This document shows positions 48,801 to 56,338 of a stretch of 57,835 bases of DNA, piece after piece. The position numbers and the translations under genes were made by a program. How positions within the stretch are numbered: the first letter of the stretch is position 1; every line of letters starts with the position of its first letter. The stretch lies in contig JAOZPE010000004.1 in NCBI GenBank assembly GCA_029932915.1, positions 71,873 through 129,707 on the forward strand. Reading direction: 5' to 3'. This stretch comes from Candidatus Krumholzibacteriia bacterium (GTDB lineage: Bacteria > Krumholzibacteriota > Krumholzibacteriia > JAJRXK01). The notes beneath the pieces are model-generated. The model had not been told where the DNA came from. It saw only the letters and a program-made list of their open reading frames with translations, and searched no databases.

Positions 48801-49531
48801 AGCTCGTCGATGGTCCAGTAGCCCCCGTATCCAGGACCGTAGTCGGCGATGTCGCTCAAGCTGATGGCATTGCATGGATAGCGCTCGGCCTCGGGGTCGG
48901 CCGGTGGAAACACTTGCGCGTTCACCACCAGGCGGCCCCGGCTCATCGACGACCAGAAGCGCCCGAGACCCTCGATGTGCGAGTTGAAGAAGTTCTCGTC
49001 GTGCGGCGGCGGGTCGAAGATGATCGACGGGTCGGGCTCGCGCATGAAACCGCCGTCCTCGGTGACGCTGGTCAACGTTCCTGAACGGTCGGTCTCGAAG
49101 TCGATGAGAACCACGAGCACGTTGAGGGTGTCCGGAGCGACGGCCTCGATCCCCTTGGCCGCGACCTCCGCCCGGCGGCGCTGGGCCCGTTCCAGCCCCT
49201 TGCGGGAGATCCCGTGTGGACCCAGTTGCCGGCGGATCAGCTCTTCGGTCTCCTCCCGCCGGGCGAGCTTCTCCATCTGTTTCGCGGTGAGTTGCTTCCA
49301 CGAACGCACCGGTGCCACGCGCAGATTGGGGTAACGCGCCGTACCCGCCGGAACCGCATTCTCCAATTCGACGGCCGAGGCGTCCTCCACCGCACACGGC
49401 CAGGGAAAGGAGACGGCGAGAAGCAGCCATGCGCCCAACACGGCGGCCAGGAACAGATGTCCCCGGCGACGGACTCCACCCCCGAGGGCCGGGCCCGTCA
49501 TTCCATCTGCTGTGGACAAGTCGACCGACAT
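45839..49531 (-). CDS. Secreted M6-family metalloprotease with integrin-like repeats and T9SS-type C-terminal domain
   Basis: About 1230 residues. A hydrophobic signal region (HLFLAAVLGAWLLLAVSFPWP) is followed by an M6 (immune inhibitor A-like) catalytic domain: VLVVLIDFETDRSG, zinc site HEFGHSLGLPD (His359, Glu360, His363, then Gly/Asp) and Met-turn WWELMDSGT. The second half holds FG-GAP/VCBS-type Ca-binding repeats (VAADLDGDGRVE, ALGDLDGDGHRD, VIADVDGDGRNE). The last about 85 residues form an Ig-like domain opening FRPFVYPNPATATH, the pattern of T9SS sorting domains. It is next to porV and porU, so it is a likely T9SS cargo. The start is uncertain (ATG 49531 or GTG 49543). Confidence 0.85.
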   Translation of the reverse strand: MSVDLSTADGMTGPALGGGVRRRGHLFLAAVLGAWLLLAVSFPWPCAVEDASAVELENAVPAGTARYPNLRVAPVRSWKQLTAKQMEKLARREETEELIRRQLGPHGISRKGLERAQRRRAEVAAKGIEAVAPDTLNVLVVLIDFETDRSGTLTSVTEDGGFMREPDPSIIFDPPPHDENFFNSHIEGLGRFWSSMSRGRLVVNAQVFPPADPEAERYPCNAISLSDIADYGPGYGGYWTIDELVKLVQDMITAADQASLDDPAVNLADFDFDNPNAYVIFAHAGGDLQSNLVWQPGADGYSPNDIPTFFVQLGDDDAVTLESVDSVTGTQGRMTECSVIPESTTQDGLLGSIAAALYHEFGHSLGLPDIYSTITGLPTAGWWELMDSGTNLPAVVQLEAGGEPIQVTGLLPPSIGLWSKWFLGWVDPIRVGAEPRQLRIPASYLQSRDDKGLLLDSGSDEFFLVENRWVPPFVPVDALGNPQWALIRDQSTGVVLYLGRNTNELRPPNTHLYDFFLPWMGGAMVWRVREDLLEQRIAANEIQGVVGDFSLEIIEADGIQDIGHYDFRTVGFIGSETDCFRASGTYKDKLRDPPLIIEVDSTATALTPDTTPSSESAMRVPTGAAFWGLSRSDTMMNVSAMVRPSPVADDSAFPVLLPTLSTADGVVPLRGDARSICHLEGPVASSGVGPRIVVSAWPADGSPGAALYAYGFDGRPAAADPKILDLPAPTTGPICYLPHFGGVEAFGLMTVDGTVEVLRADLSGGAQPVTAFPVSVGDSIQTGPVMFERGDMVLLAGAHLSRSRLYVVQEDGRVRDDWTDWEGGLGLTGADSLQSAPVAADLDGDGRVESLAFVVSGRLLAYDFSASAPQRVFDLSTAALLPPSSSATFWSLTSWPAEGRQGADRVLLLFCDTSEDEANTMLLEAVSDEGDWSLRRLGELLPLPATGPVALGDLDGDGHRDVVLFDRERIWAFSGAHGTSLRGFPIPLRDQFLVSPGERQIDEPKGSAVIADVDGDGRNELVFESKMGLLYSLEADGRTSEGYPRKLTGGDVLSPLVVDYLDGSSPRRALLFFEAEGDTIRQGGAVRSPRLQKLEVPPPPQATPRARFAEWSGLLGSVVRQGRASEGVAPGEDGAIALTEFRPFVYPNPATATHLVRVRFVSGGSQSASAALMNLEGQTRYSTHKVIDGEGISEIDLPIETLASGAYLCRLDYLSPSGRRVEIIPFYIEN

Positions 49532-49593
49532 GCTTCCGTTCACCCCGTCGGCAGAAAGGCACCTCGCCGGATCGCTTCTGACGATCCGGTCGG

Positions 49594-50586
49594 TCAGAAC
49601 AAGAAGCCCAGGGAGATCCGGTTCACCCGGTCCAGATCCTTGGCTTGCGGAACGCTGGCGTAGTCCACGGTGATGGCCTGCCCGGTCCAGCGCGTGAGAT
49701 CGACACCGAGGCCCCAGGTATAGTCCTGGATCTCCCCTTCACTGTCATCCTTGTAGCCGAGACGGACGAAGAGGCTCTCCGAGTAGTTCCATTCGAGGCC
49801 CACTCCGAAGATCTGGGTGTTGTCCTCGCTCACCAGGCTGTTCAGGTAGTCGCCCACGAGCAGGAAGCCCATGTACTGGCTCTGGTAGAGCTTCCACGAC
49901 AGGCCCACGCGCCAGCTCAGCGGCATCGGATCGGACTGGTCGGCATCGATGAAGGTGATGTCCGGACCCCAGTTGGAGAGCTGGGTCCCCAGACGAATGG
50001 AGTCGGTGATGCGGTAGTGCAGACCGAGGTCGACCGCCCAGGTCGACCCGGTTCCCGAGCCGCGGTCCTGCGTGACCTCGTCCGGAGCCAGCTCGTTGCG
50101 GAAGTACTTCACCCCGACGCCTACGCCCAGATTCGAGGTGACCTTCACCCCGTAGGCCAGACCGACGGCGAACTCGTACGAACTGAAGGTCCCCAATTCG
50201 TTTCCACCCTCGTCGGTGCGCGTCTGCTCACCGTTGTTGAGATAGTTCACGTAGATGCCGAGCATGCCCCAGCCATTCACGTATTGGCCGTAACCGAGGA
50301 AATCCAGGCGGACGTCGTCGGCCAGGTCGGGCACCAACTTGGTGTCCATGAAGTGGAAGCCGTGACGACGGCCTCCGTCGGCGGCGAAGGCGAAGCCGCC
50401 GACGTTCCACCACATGGCGGTGATGTCGGTGCTGAGCGCGGTCCCCGACTCTCCCAGCGCGTTGTATCGAGCACCGATGGGAAAGGTCAGCGAGATCGCG
50501 CCGGCCTGGCTCACCGCGGCGGCCTCGTGCGTCACCGCGGTCAGCAGGGTGAGTACGGCCAGAGCGGCCAATAGGGAGCGGTTCAC
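49594..50586 (-). CDS. porV: PorV/PorQ-family outer-membrane protein
   Basis: 330 residues. Signal peptide (SLLAALAVLTLLTAVTHEAAA), then the PorV/PorQ hallmark SLTFPIGARYNALGESGTALSTDITAMWWNVGGFAF, followed by barrel strands (LNNGEQTRTDE, GVGLEWNYSESLFVRLGYKDD) and a C-terminal Phe (ISLGFLF), as in FadL-like barrels. In characterised T9SS, PorV shuttles cargo from the translocon to the PorU sortase. The start is a GTG at 50586 with AGGAGG 8 nt upstream. It lies between the porU-like gene and the M6 protease gene. Confidence 0.88.
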   Translation of the reverse strand: MNRSLLAALAVLTLLTAVTHEAAAVSQAGAISLTFPIGARYNALGESGTALSTDITAMWWNVGGFAFAADGGRRHGFHFMDTKLVPDLADDVRLDFLGYGQYVNGWGMLGIYVNYLNNGEQTRTDEGGNELGTFSSYEFAVGLAYGVKVTSNLGVGVGVKYFRNELAPDEVTQDRGSGTGSTWAVDLGLHYRITDSIRLGTQLSNWGPDITFIDADQSDPMPLSWRVGLSWKLYQSQYMGFLLVGDYLNSLVSEDNTQIFGVGLEWNYSESLFVRLGYKDDSEGEIQDYTWGLGVDLTRWTGQAITVDYASVPQAKDLDRVNRISLGFLF

Positions 50587-50663
50587 GTTTTCGTCCTCCT
50601 GTGTCGTATCGGTCGGCGCTCCAACGATGAGATCGAAGGGCCTTCCTGCTGAGACTCCAGATC

Positions 50664-53600
50664 TCAACGCATCTTCACCACCCGGCCGGTCCGGCTCAAG
50701 GTGAGCGATTGCGTCGAGGTCTGAAGGAAGGTGGCGCGCACCGTGTACAGATACGCGCCGTTGGCGATTTCGTCCCCCCGGAAGTCCAGACCGTCCCACT
50801 CGATGACCAGCACTCCGCGCCGGGGCTGGACGCCCTTCAGGCGGCGGATGACCCGGCCGTCGAGCGAATAGATCTGGATCTCCACTGCCGCGGCGTCGGT
50901 GAGATCGACCACGAAACGCGTCGCATCCGAGAATGGACTCGGTACGGCCAGAGCGTCCCTGATCTCCAATGAACCCGCGGCCTGCAGCGTGAACGAGATG
51001 GTCGCAGTGGAGAGATTCCCCCGCGTATCGCTCGCGCTCAAGATCATGGTGTGATCGCCCGGATCGAGATCACCGGGCAGGGCATAGGCAAGACTTCCCC
51101 GGTCATAACGGCCGTCGTCCAGGTGGAAGAGACTCGTCACATCCAGGGGGAAGTCCGAATCGTCGAAATCGAGGTTGATCCGGCTGGCCGGAGAGTTCCC
51201 CAGCACATTGATGCCGCTGGGATCGCTGAGGACCGCGACCAGGGTATCCCCGGGGATCACCACCGGCGAAGGCGAGGAGAAGGCGAGCTGGATCTGCGGA
51301 CCGTCCAGGTCGTCGCTGTCGGTGGCACGCAGGACCACTGGAACCGGCTCGGCGTAGCCCGACAACATCCCGTGGGGATCGAGATCGGGCGAATAGAGGA
51401 TACGGACCCGTCCGTCGGGACCCGGCCGCAGAGCCACCGGAGCGGGAGCCTCCACCCGCAGAGTGTCCCCCACCACCGAACCCTCTCCCCGGAAGAAGGA
51501 CGCTCCATCGAGGACGTAGTCGATGTGGAAGATCGTGGTGTCGTTGTCCACGCGGCTGTAGCCCGAGTGATCGCGCGCCTCTTCGAGGCGGACCCGGTAG
51601 CGCCCGGAGAAGGGATGTCCGTCGGCGGTGAGCGCGGCCACGTTCCCCAGCACCCCGGTCTGGATGCTGTCGGCGAAGGCGCCGGACACCTGCAGTCCCA
51701 GCCCTGGAGCGGCCAGACTCAGGGCCGGGTCTCCGAAGAGGACGTACTTGCGGCTGTTGTTGTCGGTGAACGCGCTGCCGCCGAGCCCGGCCCGGGCGCT
51801 GCGCAGGACGGCTCCCACCGGCGGCGTGTCGGCCGGATCGTCGCTGGGGAACAACCACTCGTAGAGTTCGTCGGTCAGACTGTTGTTCGAGCCGACGAAG
51901 GTGACCTGGGTGGCGGCGATGGTCGCAATGGCCCCCCCTCCCGAATGGAGGACGAGCTGTTCGGACATGCTCTTCTCCGTCGGCGAGTCGAAGATGGACA
52001 CGTCGCACGAGAGCGCCATCATCAAGGGAAGCCGATCCTCGTTGGTGAGCGTGCCCACATCCTCGATGAGGAAGACCTTCTCGTCGGCCATCTGCTTGGG
52101 CGAACCGTGCCCGATGTAGTGGACGATGAGTTTGCCCGCCGACCACTGACGCTTCATCTCCGCCCGCGCCGCGGGCTTGTTGCGGGGCCCGGGGGGATTC
52201 GGGTACTCGGTCAGATACAGCTTGTTCACATCGAGCACCGGCGGCACGTATTCCTCAGCCAGCCGTTCTCCCTGGTCGATGTGGAAGCTCTCGGTCGTGC
52301 TTCCGGAGGCCAGGGACACCTCATCGTCACAGACCAGGAGGATGTCGTTGCGCCAGGTGCCGTCGGCCGGCGAACGCTGGTACTCCACCAGGCGGCGGGC
52401 CACCATGCGCGCCTCGGCGGCGTTGGCCACCGGCAGCCGGCCGATCGCCAGCTCGGCCAGATCGTAGGGAGCGAGCCCTTCGGTATTGCTGCTGTCGGGC
52501 GCGTCGAAGGCTCCCAACCAGTCGTCCGAGGGGAAGGGCACCCACTTCTCGCCGCCCCGCGAATAGAACGAGTTGCTGTGCGGCCAATGGGTCTGGATGT
52601 AGGTGGGGCAACGGTCGCGTTCCTGTTCGCCGATGCTCGAGGGCAAGCGGCTGCGGTAGTCGCGGCTGGCGTCCCCCACCAGCAGGACGTACTCGGTCTG
52701 GCGTCCCGATTCTCCGGCGACCTCGTGCAGATAGCTGAACTTCAGGAAATTGCGCAGGGCCGCCGGTTCCTTCACCCCGTACCCGAAGCTGTCCCACACG
52801 TCCTGCAGATCGACGACCCCAACCCGCGGGGCCACGAGGGGATCGCCGGCGCCGTCGTCCAGTTCCATCCGGTGGAAGTCGGCCAGATCGCCCACCCCGT
52901 CGAGCAGCTCGGAGGGACCGACCACCACGTAGTCCCATCCCCCCTGCTGGAAGACCTCGCTCCGCAGATGACGCGGATCGGCCAGGCTCAAGGCCAATGG
53001 CTGCCGCACTCCGCGCGGCTGGTAGACCGCCAGATGCAGGTTCGGCCGGGCCAGGGTCTCGATCCTCAGGGTCATGCCACTGCCGTCCACCGTGACCGCG
53101 GTGAGCCGGACCGGATGCAGCGGGTCGCTGGTGTCCAGCACCACCGTCCCGTCCTCGAAACCGGTCGAAGCGGTTTCATCGTCCCCGACGACGAAGGTGC
53201 GGCCCACCGGTGAGGTGTACTCATCGGGAAAGATCATCCACTCCAGGCGGCCTCCCCGTACGAAGAGCCGGCGGCGATAGCTCAGGTCCACCAGGTCGAG
53301 GTCGATGCGCGTGCCGGTCGAGCGGTTCACCACCTGGATCTCGTTGAGGCCCTCCACAGGAGCGGGCATCGACATCCCGAAGCGGATGGGTTCGCTGTTC
53401 CAGACCTGCTGGTTGAAGCTCCAGGTGAAGGTCCCCAGATCGTGTCCGTTGGACAGGACCTGGACGCGGGGCGTGCCGCTCACCCACAGGGTCACCGGAT
53501 TCACGTACAGCCGGCCGTCCGCGTCCACCACATGATCGGCCGCCCATTGGAGGCGTTCGGCTTCTCCCTCCTGCAGGGGGATCGCCGTCTGGGTCCAGTT

Positions 53601-54731
53601 GTCCTGGACGATGCCGTAGCGCATCGCCTTGGCGTCCTCCCGGTGGACACGCTCCCGACAGGTGGACACCTCCCCGTCGACAGACGGTGGAGCACCGCTC
53701 TCCTCCATGCGCAGGGGCGGGTCGTCGAAGGAGGTATCGTCCTCGCCCACCCTCTCCCAGCACAACCACAGGGCCAGGCGATCGGCGTACTCGTGCTCGA
53801 TGTGGTCGAAGGACGCGGCCGAGGGATCGTGCCGGTCGAGCCAGGTGTCGATCCCCCCGTTGTAGAACAGGAACTCGTCTCCCGGCCCCATGCCCACCAG
53901 CGGCTGCGCCGCCCACACGAGCAGGGGACGCTCGACGAGTCCGTAATCGGACTCCCAGCTCTGCTCCCCCACGTTCGGGTCGATCGACTGCAGCAGATGC
54001 GGGGAAGCGAAGAGACGCAGGGTCGCCGGATCGATCGACGATGCCTCCGACAGCAACACGGCCTCGAGATCCTCGAAGCGCACGCGGTACAGCCCGGTCT
54101 CGGAGATCTCCAGGCGCAACCAGCGCGGAGAGCGGGCAAAGGTGTCCTCCTGGCCGGGCGCCCGTTTGGCCGCGCTCTCCAGCTGTGCCACCTGGGCCCG
54201 GCGGAAGGCCCGGGCCGCTTCGGGGTTGATCAGGCCCGCGGTGGGAAGGTGGCGGGCCGGATCCATCGCCCAGTCGGCGGGCGGAGGCAGGAATTCCCCC
54301 GCCAGGGCCGGGTGTTCGAAGTCCAGACGCAGGCCGCGCAGACGCAGGGGACGGCCCTGCTGGTCGAGGTAGTGCAGACGGACGGTGGCCACCACGCGCC
54401 ATACCCCGCGTACCCGCACCGGAGGACCCAGTTCGACCAGTTCGCGGTCGCTGGAGACCTGGGGCAGCCCCTCCCGCCGGGCGGCGGGTTCCGAGCGCCG
54501 CTCGTCCACCCTGAGCTGCGGCAAGCGGTTCGAGGGCAAGGCGATCACCAGCCGAGCGGTCTGTGCCTCGTTGGATCCCGCTTCCCAACGTAGATGCACC
54601 ACGGTGCGGTCCGGACCCTGCTCGAGCACCTGTATCCGCGGACGTGCAAGAGCACCGGACACACCGCCGAGGAGAACCAACGCAACGATGGCTCCCACCC
54701 CAAGACGGCAGGTCACGGATACGGCTCTCAT
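50664..54731 (-). CDS. porU: PorU-like type IX secretion C25 cysteine sortase
   Basis: 1355 residues. Signal peptide (VGAIVALVLLGGVSGALA), a long N-terminal beta-rich region, then the gingipain-type C25 domain: YVLLVGDASRDYRSR, AIGRLPVANAAEARMV, catalytic His875 in IVHYIGHGS, catalytic Cys909 in LMMALSCDVS, and YVLFGDPALSL. The His-Cys distance (34 residues) is like that of gingipains. The C-terminus is a FlgD/Ig-like sorting domain (IQIYSLDGRVIRRLKG...EWDGLDFRGDEIANGAYLYTV). PorU cleaves T9SS cargo domains and attaches the protein to the surface. The ATG at 54731 gives a clean signal peptide; no strong ribosome binding site. Confidence 0.87.
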   Translation of the reverse strand: MRAVSVTCRLGVGAIVALVLLGGVSGALARPRIQVLEQGPDRTVVHLRWEAGSNEAQTARLVIALPSNRLPQLRVDERRSEPAARREGLPQVSSDRELVELGPPVRVRGVWRVVATVRLHYLDQQGRPLRLRGLRLDFEHPALAGEFLPPPADWAMDPARHLPTAGLINPEAARAFRRAQVAQLESAAKRAPGQEDTFARSPRWLRLEISETGLYRVRFEDLEAVLLSEASSIDPATLRLFASPHLLQSIDPNVGEQSWESDYGLVERPLLVWAAQPLVGMGPGDEFLFYNGGIDTWLDRHDPSAASFDHIEHEYADRLALWLCWERVGEDDTSFDDPPLRMEESGAPPSVDGEVSTCRERVHREDAKAMRYGIVQDNWTQTAIPLQEGEAERLQWAADHVVDADGRLYVNPVTLWVSGTPRVQVLSNGHDLGTFTWSFNQQVWNSEPIRFGMSMPAPVEGLNEIQVVNRSTGTRIDLDLVDLSYRRRLFVRGGRLEWMIFPDEYTSPVGRTFVVGDDETASTGFEDGTVVLDTSDPLHPVRLTAVTVDGSGMTLRIETLARPNLHLAVYQPRGVRQPLALSLADPRHLRSEVFQQGGWDYVVVGPSELLDGVGDLADFHRMELDDGAGDPLVAPRVGVVDLQDVWDSFGYGVKEPAALRNFLKFSYLHEVAGESGRQTEYVLLVGDASRDYRSRLPSSIGEQERDRCPTYIQTHWPHSNSFYSRGGEKWVPFPSDDWLGAFDAPDSSNTEGLAPYDLAELAIGRLPVANAAEARMVARRLVEYQRSPADGTWRNDILLVCDDEVSLASGSTTESFHIDQGERLAEEYVPPVLDVNKLYLTEYPNPPGPRNKPAARAEMKRQWSAGKLIVHYIGHGSPKQMADEKVFLIEDVGTLTNEDRLPLMMALSCDVSIFDSPTEKSMSEQLVLHSGGGAIATIAATQVTFVGSNNSLTDELYEWLFPSDDPADTPPVGAVLRSARAGLGGSAFTDNNSRKYVLFGDPALSLAAPGLGLQVSGAFADSIQTGVLGNVAALTADGHPFSGRYRVRLEEARDHSGYSRVDNDTTIFHIDYVLDGASFFRGEGSVVGDTLRVEAPAPVALRPGPDGRVRILYSPDLDPHGMLSGYAEPVPVVLRATDSDDLDGPQIQLAFSSPSPVVIPGDTLVAVLSDPSGINVLGNSPASRINLDFDDSDFPLDVTSLFHLDDGRYDRGSLAYALPGDLDPGDHTMILSASDTRGNLSTATISFTLQAAGSLEIRDALAVPSPFSDATRFVVDLTDAAAVEIQIYSLDGRVIRRLKGVQPRRGVLVIEWDGLDFRGDEIANGAYLYTVRATFLQTSTQSLTLSRTGRVVKMR

Positions 54732-54811
54732 TCTACTGCTCGTTGTTCTGGGGGGTCCGCGGCGGCCGGAGAACCCTGCCGACGGCGCCAACCCATCCCG
54801 GACGACCGAGA

Positions 54812-55075
54812 TCAAGCCTCGTGGTGAGCCTCCAGCGAGATCGATTCGCCGATGAGCAGGACCGGAATGCCATCGCGTACCGGATAGAGAACCGCTCCGT
54901 CGAGGGTGACCAGGGCCTCTTCGATGGGCTCGGTCACCTCCTGACCATCGCGGTTGCGCAGGTCACCGCGCGCAATGCGCTCATTGACCTTCTCCAGTAC
55001 GCTGCGGTCCGCTTGTCGAAGCGGCTGTTTCGTTTCCGGACAGACCAGGATCTTCAACAGATCTTCGGCGATCAA
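54812..55075 (-). CDS. Trm112-family small protein
   Basis: 87 residues. It begins LIAEDLLKILVCPETKQPLRQ and ends with DGAVLYPVRDGIPVLLIGESI, the conserved frame of bacterial Trm112/UPF0434 proteins. Only one cysteine (CPETK) is left of the usual zinc pairs, as in the CPETK-type subgroup. Trm112 proteins act as methyltransferase partners in other organisms; its role here is unknown. The start is a TTG at 55075 with AGAGGAG 4 nt upstream; no ATG or GTG is available. Confidence 0.82.
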   Translation of the reverse strand: MIAEDLLKILVCPETKQPLRQADRSVLEKVNERIARGDLRNRDGQEVTEPIEEALVTLDGAVLYPVRDGIPVLLIGESISLEAHHEA

Positions 55076-55225
55076 GACGCTCCTCTTTCCACCGGCAGCC
55101 CCTGCGGGCGGCGTGGATGAGACACACAAACACGCTGACGAAGTTCTTCGCCGGCGCGCGCGGGAGGTTGGGAAGGGGGGTCGACAGAAACGGACCCTCC
55201 GCATCCCTCGATGGTTGGCGGATAC

Positions 55226-55255
55226 AGGATAACCGAGCCGGCGAGGCCGCGTCAA
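55226..55255 (-). promoter_or_regulatory. Putative sigma-70-type promoter for the Trm112-porU direction
   Basis: On the minus strand, TTGACG (55255-55250) and TATCCT (55231-55226) are separated by 18 bp. It is one of the best -35/-10 pairs in the window. A start near 55219 leaves a leader of about 145 nt before the Trm112 gene. It could serve that gene and porU, which follows 80 bp later. Confidence 0.55.
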
Positions 55256-55265
55256 GCTGCGTTGG

Positions 55266-56246
55266 TCAGGAACCCTCCTCCTCCCAGACTCCCATGTTCA
55301 GGAACTTGGCCAGCCGGTTGTCCAGCAAGGCCTGCACCGAAAACGCGGAAAGCTCCTCGAGAGCCTCGTTCAGCCGCTTGCGAATGGTGTCGGCGGTGGC
55401 CTGGGGATCGCGGTGGGCCCCGCCGAGGGGCTCGGGCAGGACCCCGTCGACCACTCCCCGCTCATACACCTGGCGGGCGGTCACGCACATGGCTTCGGCC
55501 GCCTGAGGGGCCTTGGCCCGGTCGTTCCACAGGATGGCCGCGCAACCCTCCGGACTGATCACCGAGTAGATGGAATTCTCCAGCATGTAGACTCGATCGC
55601 CCACGGCCAGGGCCAGGGCGCCCCCGCTGCCTCCCTCACCGGTGATGAACACCACGATGGGCACGGGCAATCTCGACATCACCTTCAGGTTGCGGGCGAT
55701 GGCCTCGGCCTGCCCCCGCTCCTCGGCACCGACGCCGGGAAAGGCCCCCGGAGTGTCGATGAAGGTGACGACGGGAATGGAGAACTTCGCCGCCAGTTCC
55801 ATCAGACGCAGAGCCTTGCGGTATCCCTCGGGATGGGGCATCCCGAAGTTGCGGTGGATGTTGCTCTTGGTGTCGCGCCCCTTCTGATGGCCCAGCACCA
55901 TGACCGCCCGGCCGTCCAGGTGCGCCATGCCGCCGACGATGCTGGCGTCGTCGCGGTAGGCCCGGTCGCCGTGCAGCTCACGGAAGTCGTCGAAGATCAT
56001 CCCGATGTAGTCGAGGGTATAGGGGCGGCGCGGATGACGGGCCAATTGCACTCGTTGCCAGGGATCGAGCTTCGAGAAGATCTGCACCCCGAGCTTGTTC
56101 ACCCGTTCGCGCAGTTGCTCGATTTCACGGCTCACGTCGAGATCGGTGCCCTTGGCCGACTCCTGGAGCGCCTGGATGCGCTCCTCGAGTTCGACGATGG
56201 GCTTCTCGAAATCGAGATGAATCCCCGCCTTCTTCGGATCGACCAT
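55266..56246 (-). CDS. accA: Acetyl-CoA carboxylase carboxyltransferase subunit alpha
   Basis: 326 residues, family length. With AccD it transfers CO2 from carboxybiotin to acetyl-CoA, the first committed step of fatty-acid synthesis. Conserved blocks: [102 protein letters not shown] and [36 protein letters not shown]. It lies next to dnaE, an association seen in many bacteria. Confidence 0.97.
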   Translation of the reverse strand: MVDPKKAGIHLDFEKPIVELEERIQALQESAKGTDLDVSREIEQLRERVNKLGVQIFSKLDPWQRVQLARHPRRPYTLDYIGMIFDDFRELHGDRAYRDDASIVGGMAHLDGRAVMVLGHQKGRDTKSNIHRNFGMPHPEGYRKALRLMELAAKFSIPVVTFIDTPGAFPGVGAEERGQAEAIARNLKVMSRLPVPIVVFITGEGGSGGALALAVGDRVYMLENSIYSVISPEGCAAILWNDRAKAPQAAEAMCVTARQVYERGVVDGVLPEPLGGAHRDPQATADTIRKRLNEALEELSAFSVQALLDNRLAKFLNMGVWEEEGS

Positions 56247-56338
56247 GGTGAAACTCTCCTCGCGACGGCTGCGCGGATCCCCTCGGTGCTCGTCCGGCCT
56301 GTGGCCTCGTCCCAGCTAAGAGCCAAGCGGGCCGATTG

